DNA from: Candidatus Streptomyces philanthi
GTDB taxonomy: Bacteria > Actinomycetota > Actinomycetes > Streptomycetales > Streptomycetaceae
Direction: 5' to 3'
Assembly: GCA_018114805.1 (NCBI GenBank)
Contig: CP073042.1
Coordinates: forward strand, 5,253,501 to 5,317,500
DNA length: 64,000 nucleotides
Made by a program: the position numbers and the translations under genes. The notes under the pieces were generated by a model. That model was not told the origin of the DNA. It did no database searches and saw nothing but the letters and a program-made list of their open reading frames with translations. Below are positions 58,153-64,000 of this stretch, piece by piece (the first letter of the stretch is position 1; each line of letters begins with the position of its first letter).

Positions 58153-60012
58153 CTACGGGGCCGTGGCCAGGAGCTGGGCCGCCGCCAGTTCCCCGTACAG
58201 CGGGTCGGCGGCCACCAGCTCCGCGTGCGTGCCCACCGCGCGCACCCGGCCGCCGTCCATCACCACGATGCGGTTGGCCAGCGTGACCGTCGACAGCCGG
58301 TGCGCGACGACCAGGATCGTCGTCTCGCGGGCCGCGAGCGCCACCGTGTCCCGCAGTGCCATCTCGTTCACCGCGTCGAGCTGGGACGTCGCCTCGTCCA
58401 GGAGCGGCAGCCGGGGGCGGCGCAGCAGCGCCCGGGCGCTCGCCACCCGCTGCCGCTCGCCGCCCGAGAGCTTGCTGCCACGGTGGCCCACCAGCGTCTC
58501 CAGCCCGTCCGGCAGCCGTTCCACGAGGGCGTCCAACTTGGTGCGCACGAGGGTCTCGCGCAGCTCGTCCTCGCTGGCGTTCGGATGGGCGAAGAGCAGG
58601 TTGTCGCGGAGCGTGCCGGCGAGCACGGGCGCGTCCTGTTCGACGTACCCGATGGCGGCCCGCAGTTCATCCAGGGGCCAGTCCAGGACGGACCGCCCGT
58701 CCACCAGGACCCGGCCGCCGGTGGCCTCGTAGAACCGTTCGATCAGCCCGAACACCGTGGTCTTGCCGGCGCCGGACGGGCCGACGAACGCCGTGAGCCC
58801 GCCGCTGGGGATGGCGAAGCTGACGCCGTGGTGGACGTAGGGCAGGTCGTCGCGGCAGCGGAAGGTGACGTCGTCGAAGACGACGGTCGCGGGGCGGACC
58901 GGCCCCTCACCGGTTCCGTCAGCGTCTCCCGTGGCCGGCGCGCCCACCCGAGGCTGGGCCGAACCCATCGGCTCGGTCTCCAGTCGCTCCGCCTCGCTGA
59001 TCCGGGCCACGGCGGCCGCCCCGACCTGGTACTGGGAGACGGCCTCGACCAGGCGGCTGACCGGGTCGATCAGATAGAAGAGGAAGAGCAGGAAGGCGAT
59101 AAGCGTGCCCACGTCCGTCGCGCCGGAGGCCACCCGCGCGTCGCCCACGCCGAGCACCACGAGGAAGGAGACCTGCACCGCGAACCCCACCGACGACCAG
59201 GCGAGCGCCCGCCACTTGGCGGCCCGTACGCCGTGTCGCCAGGCGTCGTGCGCCGCCGCGTTCTCCCGGTCCTCGGCGCCGGACGCCTTGATGGTGCGCA
59301 GGGCCCCGAAGGAGCGCTCCAACACCGTGGAGATCGCCCCGACCGCCTCCTGGGCCGCCTTGCTGGCGAGGGCGATTCGCGGCATCACGAGCCCCACCGC
59401 GCCGCCGATCAGCACCATCACGCCGAGCGTGACCAGCAGCAGCACCGGTTCCATGAGCCCCATCAACACCACGGTCGCGATCAGCGTGAGGGCCTCGGTG
59501 ACCGCCCCGACCAGCGATTCCGTGGCCACCGAACGCAACAGCGTGGTGTCCGAGGTGACCCGCGACATCAGGTCACCGGGCTGGGTGCGCTCGACCTCGG
59601 GCACCCGCAGCCGCAACAACCGCCCCACCAGCCGCCGCCGAGCCGCCAGCACCACGGACTCGGCCGTGCGCTCCAGCAGGTAGGCGCCGAACGCCTCGAT
59701 GGCCGTGCCGAGCACCACCAGCAGGGTCAGCACCACCAGCATCCCGGCGATCGACTCGTCGTCCCCGAGCCGGTTGACCAACTCCTTGGCGGCCAGCGGC
59801 TGGGCGAGCCCGGTCGCTGCGCCGATCAGCGCGAACACCGCGGCCAGCGCGGTCGTCCAGCGGTGCGGCCGGATGTGCTCGCGCAGTATGGCCCACGTCT
59901 GGCGGGCGGGCAGCTTGGTCGGCGGCGCCGACTCCGCCGCCGGTCGCGTCCCGCCCCGGGACGGCTGGGTCACGGGCGTCGCCGACGGCGCGGCGTCCTG
60001 CTCGGCGGACAC
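58153..60012 (-). CDS. ABC exporter, fused membrane and ATPase domains
   Basis: Half-transporter of 619 residues, expected to work as a homodimer. N-terminal cytoplasmic leader, six helices (about residues 50-320, for example ALAAVFALIGAATGLAQPLA), then an ATPase domain with Walker A FVGPSGAGKTTVFGL, signature LSGGERQRVASARALL, Walker B LPLLDEAT and the H-loop VAHRLST. GTG 60012 is the start. Exports lipids, peptides or drugs; the substrate cannot be read from the sequence. Confidence 0.93.
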   Translation of the reverse strand: MSAEQDAAPSATPVTQPSRGGTRPAAESAPPTKLPARQTWAILREHIRPHRWTTALAAVFALIGAATGLAQPLAAKELVNRLGDDESIAGMLVVLTLLVVLGTAIEAFGAYLLERTAESVVLAARRRLVGRLLRLRVPEVERTQPGDLMSRVTSDTTLLRSVATESLVGAVTEALTLIATVVLMGLMEPVLLLVTLGVMVLIGGAVGLVMPRIALASKAAQEAVGAISTVLERSFGALRTIKASGAEDRENAAAHDAWRHGVRAAKWRALAWSSVGFAVQVSFLVVLGVGDARVASGATDVGTLIAFLLFLFYLIDPVSRLVEAVSQYQVGAAAVARISEAERLETEPMGSAQPRVGAPATGDADGTGEGPVRPATVVFDDVTFRCRDDLPYVHHGVSFAIPSGGLTAFVGPSGAGKTTVFGLIERFYEATGGRVLVDGRSVLDWPLDELRAAIGYVEQDAPVLAGTLRDNLLFAHPNASEDELRETLVRTKLDALVERLPDGLETLVGHRGSKLSGGERQRVASARALLRRPRLPLLDEATSQLDAVNEMALRDTVALAARETTILVVAHRLSTVTLANRIVVMDGGRVRAVGTHAELVAADPLYGELAAAQLLATAP

Positions 60013-60147
60013 GTACTCTCCTGGGCTCTGGAACCTTCTGGCGAAGGACAGGACGCGGTACAGACACCCTTACCTGACCCGAACACCCGGCCGATCTCGC
60101 CGCGTGGCCCCACAGGCCGGCTTCCCCCCGACGGGCCAGCCCGCTCG

Positions 60148-60897
60148 CTAGCCGCGCACCCCGCACAGGTGCAGCAGCGCCGCCAGGGACCGGTACGGAT
60201 CGGTGCGCCCGGCACGGTCCTTCGCGTCGAGCAGCCGGGCCAGCTCGTCGGCGGCGCCGTCGGTGGACAGCCGCACGCCGATGCACGCCAGCGTGGCCGT
60301 CAGGTCCGCGCGCCGGTCGGCGCGCACCGGCAGACCGAGCCGGTTGGTGTACGCGGGGGAGTCGAAGGCGGCCAGCGCCCCCGCCCAGTCGCCGGCGAGC
60401 CCGGGTCGCAGGGCAGGCACGTCCGCGTTCCGTACGACGAGCGAGAGCAGCCCGCCGGCGGCCAGCACACGGGCGAGCCCGGCGAGCATCGGGGGTCCGG
60501 GCTCGGGGACGTACATGAGCACGCCGTGACAGAGCACGACGTCGAAGGCGCCCGGCAGGAAGTGGGCGCCGGTGTCCCTGCCGTCGCCCTGGACCAGCCG
60601 CACCCGCTCGCGCACGAACCGTGGCTCACCCTCCAGGGTGGCGCGCAGGGCCGTGAGCATCGCCGGGTCCGACTCCAGGCCGGTCACCTCGTGCCCGGCG
60701 CGCGCCAGCCGCAGCGCCTGGGTGCCCTGACCGAGGCCGACGTCGAGCACGCGGAGCTGCTGCCCGGCGGGGTAGCGCCCGGCGATCTGCTCGTCGAGCT
60801 GTCGGGCGACCAGCTCCTCGCGGACGGTGTTGCGTAGCCCGCCGAGGCCGCTGAGCCAGTTCTGCGCGCCGCGCGCGAAGGCAGCGCTCCCGGTCAG
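60148..60897 (-). CDS. Class I SAM-dependent methyltransferase, possible CTG start
   Basis: About 249 residues. SAM motif I is LRVLDVGLGQGTQALRLARA, followed by GLESDP and FDVVLCHGVLMYVPE. The conserved region begins at LTGSAAFARGAQNWLSGLGG; the only codon near that beginning is CTG 60897, which overlaps the DUF3043 stop as CTGA. Elsewhere in this window such overlaps use GTG or ATG, so either CTG is used as start or one base differs from the true sequence. Substrate unknown; probably co-transcribed with the DUF3043 gene. Confidence 0.85.
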   Translation of the reverse strand: MTGSAAFARGAQNWLSGLGGLRNTVREELVARQLDEQIAGRYPAGQQLRVLDVGLGQGTQALRLARAGHEVTGLESDPAMLTALRATLEGEPRFVRERVRLVQGDGRDTGAHFLPGAFDVVLCHGVLMYVPEPGPPMLAGLARVLAAGGLLSLVVRNADVPALRPGLAGDWAGALAAFDSPAYTNRLGLPVRADRRADLTATLACIGVRLSTDGAADELARLLDAKDRAGRTDPYRSLAALLHLCGVRG

Positions 60898-61490
60898 GGC
60901 CGCTCTCCGCGCTTGACCTGCGGCTTGGGCAGCCGCAGCCGGCGCATCTGGAGGCTGCGCATCAGGGCGTAGGCCACGGCGCCGCGCAGGTTCTCGCCGG
61001 GGAAGCGCTCGCGCAACTGGCGCTTGAGCGAGATGCCGATGACCACCGAGTTGATCACGATCAGGAAGATCACGATCATCCACAGCAACAGCACGTACTG
61101 CTGCATGGCGCTGGCCTGCACCAGGCTCAGGATCAGGATGATCACCGCGAGCGGCAGGAAGAACTCCGCGATGACGAACCGGGAGTCCACGTAGTCCCGG
61201 GCGAACCGCCGGATTGGGCCCCGGTCGCGGACCGGCAGGTACCGCTCGTCGCCGTTGGCGAGAGCCTCCCGCTGCTTGGCCAGGTCGGCCCTCCTGGCCT
61301 CCCGCTGCCGCCTGGCCGCGTCCTTGCGGGACGTCGGCGTGTTGGCCAGGCTGCGGCGCTGCGACTGTGCCTCGCTGCGCTTGGGCGTGGGGCGGCCCTT
61401 GGGCGCCTGCGGGTCACGGGGCTGCTGCGGCTCGTCCGCGGTCACCCGTGAGGGCGCGGACTGCTCATCCTTCGAACGGCTTCGGAACAC
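60894..61490 (-). CDS. DUF3043 membrane protein
   Basis: Product of 198 residues. A charged N-terminal half (KDEQSAPSRVTADEPQQPRD then RKDAARRQREARRADLAKQR) precedes DYVDSRFVIAEFFLPLAVII and two membrane helices, ending with LKRQLRERFPGENLRGAVAY. This is the actinobacterial DUF3043 family, found beside pspA in streptomycetes; function unknown. GTG 61490 (VFRSRSKDEQ) is chosen. Confidence 0.88.
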   Translation of the reverse strand: MFRSRSKDEQSAPSRVTADEPQQPRDPQAPKGRPTPKRSEAQSQRRSLANTPTSRKDAARRQREARRADLAKQREALANGDERYLPVRDRGPIRRFARDYVDSRFVIAEFFLPLAVIILILSLVQASAMQQYVLLLWMIVIFLIVINSVVIGISLKRQLRERFPGENLRGAVAYALMRSLQMRRLRLPKPQVKRGERP

Positions 61491-61650
61491 AAAACCCAAG
61501 GGTACGGGGTGGCGGGGGGGATCACAGCCTCGGGGGGAACGATCTGGCAACGGCCGGTACGTCTTCAGAGTGGTGTGCTCCCGTGTAGCGGTGTTTCCCC
61601 GGGCGCCACCTACTCCTCGGGCCGGAGACCACTCAGACTTGATCGTCCTC

Positions 61651-61698
61651 CAGGAGGAGTCCGAGAGCGCCCGACAGGAGGAGTCCGAGAGCGCCCGA
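61651..61698. repeat. 24-bp perfect tandem duplication
   Basis: CAGGAGGAGTCCGAGAGCGC plus CCGA at 61651-61674 is repeated exactly at 61675-61698, in the 297-bp region between the divergent DUF3043 and pspA genes. Each copy contains AGGAGG. Likely a recent replication-slippage product; it may change spacing in the pspA promoter region. Confidence 0.88.
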
Positions 61699-61787
61699 AC
61701 AGTGCGGTAATAGATGCGGGGCCCGTACGCTTGGGTCTGTAGAGGGTGCTGGAGCCGAAGTCCGTCAGAAGGGGGCGCGCGAGGCCC

Positions 61788-62585
61788 ATGAGCGGTGTCA
61801 TGAAGCGTATGGGAATGATCTTCCGCGCGAAGGCCAACAAGGCCCTGGACCGGGCCGAGGACCCACGAGAGACGCTCGACTACTCGTACCAGAAGCAGCT
61901 CGAGCTGCTCCAGAAGGTGCGGCGCGGGGTCGCGGACGTGGCGACCTCCCGCAAGCGGCTCGAACTGCAGTTGAACCAGTTGCAGGGCCAGTCCTCCAAG
62001 CTGGAGGAGCAAGGCCGCAAGGCGCTGGCGCTCGGGCGCGAGGACCTGGCTTGCGAGGCGCTCTCCCGCAGGGCGGCCCTCCAGCAGCAGGTCACCGACC
62101 TGGAGACGCAGCACCAGACGCTCCAGGGAGAGGAGGAGAAGCTCACCCTCGCGGCCCAGCGCCTCCAGGCCAAGGTGGACGCCTTCCGGACCAAGAAGGA
62201 GACCATCAAGGCCACCTACACCGCCGCCCAGGCGCAGACCCGCATCGGCGAGGCGTTCTCCGGCATCTCCGAGGAGATGGGCGACGTCGGCATGGCGATC
62301 CAGCGTGCCGAGGACAAGACCGCCCAGCTCCAGGCGCGGGCCGGGGCCATCGACGAGCTGCTGACCTCGGGCGCGCTCGACGACCAGTCGGGGATCCCCG
62401 CCAAGGACGACATCGCGGCCGAGCTGGACCGCATCTCCGGCGGCACGGACGTGGAGATCGAGCTCCAGCGCATGAAGGCCGAGCTGGCCGGCGGCAGCGG
62501 GGCACCCGCCATCGAGGGCGGGCAGGCCGCGCCCGGCAGCCAGGTGCAGCCCGTCGACCGGCAGAAGCCGCGCTTCGAGAAGTAG
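61788..62585 (+). CDS. pspA: PspA/IM30-family membrane-stress protein
   Basis: Coiled-coil protein of 265 residues. It starts MSGVMKRMGMIFRAKANKAL and continues with the family's DRAEDPRETLDYSYQKQLEL, then long heptad helices (KRLELQLNQLQGQSSKLEEQ, FRTKKETIKATYTAAQAQTR) and a helical GISEEMGDVGMAIQRAEDKT segment. An Ala/Gly/Pro tail ends it. It should oligomerise on the inner face of the membrane and maintain it under stress. ATG 61788 is preferred over 61746. Followed by its small partner. Confidence 0.95.
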   Translation: MSGVMKRMGMIFRAKANKALDRAEDPRETLDYSYQKQLELLQKVRRGVADVATSRKRLELQLNQLQGQSSKLEEQGRKALALGREDLACEALSRRAALQQQVTDLETQHQTLQGEEEKLTLAAQRLQAKVDAFRTKKETIKATYTAAQAQTRIGEAFSGISEEMGDVGMAIQRAEDKTAQLQARAGAIDELLTSGALDDQSGIPAKDDIAAELDRISGGTDVEIELQRMKAELAGGSGAPAIEGGQAAPGSQVQPVDRQKPRFEK

Positions 62586-62678
62586 CCTCGCCGGACGCGA
62601 CGTCGCGCGCGGCCTGGCGAGGACACCGGCGCCGGTCGTTCGGCCGCGCCGGGGAGACCGTGAGCCGAGGAGGCCACC

Positions 62679-62957
62679 GTGATCGTACGGATCATGGGGG
62701 AGGGCCAGGTGGAGCTGGACGACGTCCACTTCGCCGAACTCAACCGCCTGGACGACGAACTGCTCGCCGAGATACAGGGCGGTGACCACGACGGCTTCCG
62801 ACGCACGCTGGCTGCGCTCCTCGACGCCGTGCGCCGCCTGGGCGAACCGCTGCCCGACGACGCGCTCCAGCCGTCGGAGCTGATCCTCCCCGTGCCCGAC
62901 GCCTCCCTCGAAGAGGTCGAGCAGATGCTCAGCGACGACGGACTCATCCCGAACTGA
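62679..62957 (+). CDS. PspA-associated small protein (PspAA)
   Basis: Acidic protein of 92 residues: VIVRIMGEGQVELDDVHFAE, LNRLDDELLAEIQGGDHDGF and LQPSELILPVPDASLEEVEQ. This matches the PspAA partner commonly encoded next to actinobacterial pspA genes. GTG 62679 is preceded by GAGGAGG. Function in the Psp response is not defined. Confidence 0.88.
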   Translation: MIVRIMGEGQVELDDVHFAELNRLDDELLAEIQGGDHDGFRRTLAALLDAVRRLGEPLPDDALQPSELILPVPDASLEEVEQMLSDDGLIPN

Positions 62958-63013
62958 GCACCGCCCGACCGCTCCAGCCACCCCACGCGCCTGGCCCGGG
63001 CCGAGCGCACCCG

Positions 63014-63057
63014 CCGCCCCCGGCGCCCGGAGGACGACCTCCGGGCGCCGGGGGCGG
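63014..63057 (+). terminator. Perfect 20-bp hairpin terminator
   Basis: CCGCCCCCGGCGCCCGGAGG (63014-63033), loop ACGA, perfect complement (63038-63057). It lies 57 bp after the pspAA stop and before the histidine kinase gene. Confidence 0.9.
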
Positions 63058-63111
63058 TGCGTGCCGCGCGGTGGCCACCGGCCCGCGCGCCAGCCCGTAC
63101 CGTTGGATGCC

Positions 63112-64000
63112 GTGACTCCTCCCGCCACCGGACCGAGCACCCCGAGACCGGAGCCGATCCGCGACTGCTGGCTCCGTGCGCGCCCGCTCGCCGTGGACGC
63201 GGTGATCGTCGCCGGCGTCTTCGTCTGCATCCTGGTCAGCTCGGTGACCGGGCCGTCCGAGAACCGGCCTGACGTCGGCCCGCTGCTCGTAGGCCTGGCC
63301 GTGCTGTGCAGCGCCGCGCTCGTGCTGCGCCGCCGGCGGCCACGGACGGTGCTCGCCGTCACCACGGTGCTGAGCGTGCTGGGCATCGCCGGCTCGCGGG
63401 ACGGCTCCGTGCCCCCCTCCCAACTGGCCATCAGCGTGGTCATCGCGCTCTACACCGTCGCGGCCTCCACCGACCGGCACACCACCTGGCGGATCGGCGC
63501 GGCCACCGTCGCGTTGCTCACCGGCACCGTGATGATCTTCGGGGTCCAGCCCTGGTACGCACAGGAGAACCTCGGCATCTTCGCCTGGACCGGCATGGCC
63601 GCGGCCGTCGGCGACGCGGTGCGCAGCCGGCGGGCCTTCATCGCGGCGATCGAGGAGTGCGCGGTGCGCGCCGAGCGCACCCGCGAGGAGGAGGCCAGGC
63701 GCCGGGTGGCCGAGGAGCGGCTGCGCATCGCCCGCGAGCTGCACGACGTGGTCGCCCACCACATCGCGCTGGTCAACGTGCAGGCCGGGGTGGCCTCACA
63801 CGTCATGGACAACCGCCCGGACCAGGCCAAGCAGGCCCTGGCACACGTGCGCGAGGCCAGCCGCTTGGCCCTGGGCGAACTGCGCGCCACCGTCGGCCTG
63901 TTGCGCCAGTACGGCGACCCGAAGGCCCCCACTGAGCCGGCGCCCGGGCTCAGCGTCCTCGACCAGCTCATCGACGGCTTCGTGCGCACCGGGCTGCGGG
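63112..64000 (+). CDS. DesK/LiaS-type sensor histidine kinase, 3' end outside the window
   Basis: The first 296 residues are visible. Four or five membrane helices (VDAVIVAGVFVCILVSSVTG, VGPLLVGLAVLCSAALVL, AISVVIALYTVAAST, ATVALLTGTVMIFGVQPW) precede a coiled linker and the phospho-acceptor His in RELHDVVAHHIALVNVQAG. The ATPase domain lies beyond the window. GTG 63112 is the first start in frame with the membrane part. A response regulator gene is expected downstream, and the neighbourhood with pspA suggests an envelope-stress sensor (inference). Confidence 0.88.
   Translation, partial: MTPPATGPSTPRPEPIRDCWLRARPLAVDAVIVAGVFVCILVSSVTGPSENRPDVGPLLVGLAVLCSAALVLRRRRPRTVLAVTTVLSVLGIAGSRDGSVPPSQLAISVVIALYTVAASTDRHTTWRIGAATVALLTGTVMIFGVQPWYAQENLGIFAWTGMAAAVGDAVRSRRAFIAAIEECAVRAERTREEEARRRVAEERLRIARELHDVVAHHIALVNVQAGVASHVMDNRPDQAKQALAHVREASRLALGELRATVGLLRQYGDPKAPTEPAPGLSVLDQLIDGFVRTGLR

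Noticed and set aside
58006..60837. 943-codon frame antisense to the ABC exporter and methyltransferase
   Set aside because: Shadow frame; exporter motifs on the minus strand are complete.
61255..61710. Frame ending in a repeated QEESESAR peptide
   Set aside because: It lies antisense to the DUF3043 gene start and across the promoter; the repeat is better seen as a DNA duplication.

Overview
The window is a high-GC (about 70% or more) actinobacterial chromosome segment, almost certainly Streptomyces or a close relative. Evidence: GTG starts, GTGA/ATGA start-stop overlaps, hairpin terminators without T tracts, a GlnR double box before glnA, and the run glnA - RDD - DUF4191 - lipA - lipB - regulator - aceE - sucB - lpdA - pepA - cob genes - DUF3043 - pspA, which I recall from the core chromosome of streptomycetes.

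Layout. (1) 1-11 kb: the distal part of a nonribosomal gene cluster: an acyl-AMP ligase (cut by the window edge), a carrier protein, a C-A-T-reductase NRPS, an iron-complex-type ABC importer (lipoprotein, permease, ATPase) and a DJ-1/PfpI protein resembling isonitrile hydratase. This order matches the isonitrile-lipopeptide / diisonitrile chalkophore clusters of Actinobacteria, so a metal-binding isonitrile peptide with its own uptake and detoxification is the best reading. The hydratase homologue has Tyr where the catalytic Cys should be. (2) 11-16.5 kb: a frameshifted ArsC-like gene, a small conserved protein, a fusion of a 2-oxoglutarate/Fe(II) dioxygenase with only the C-terminal end of a carnitine/choline acyltransferase, and a glycosyltransferase. 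(3) 16.5-22.1 kb: a three-gene overlapping operon TIR protein - P-loop-like protein - membrane protein, preceded by a broken XRE/TPR regulator. The TIR C-terminus and the P-loop protein N-terminus share a RHIM-like motif, the layout of bacterial amyloid-signalling immune pairs; the P-loop gene is visibly decayed. (4) 22.7-29.5 kb: DUF5954 protein, glnA, RDD and DUF4191 membrane proteins, lipA, lipB. (5) 30-45.4 kb: regulators, oxidoreductases, aceE, a two-component system, GntR and HxlR regulators; nearly every gene here has a one-base indel, short tandem duplication or nonsense codon. (6) 45.5-64 kb: mostly intact housekeeping genes: sucB, lpdA, pepA, cobS, lysyl-PG synthase-like protein, cobT, cobU fusion, an ABC exporter, a methyltransferase, DUF3043, pspA with its partner and the start of a histidine kinase.

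How genes work together: lipA/lipB make the lipoyl cofactor used by the E2 protein at 45.5 kb, which works with lpdA and (if functional) aceE. cobU, cobT and cobS carry out the last steps of cobalamin assembly. The many lesions between 11 and 45 kb, against their near absence in the housekeeping blocks, mean either genuine gene decay or locally poor sequence; several lesions are exact short tandem duplications or substitutions, which argues that at least part is real.
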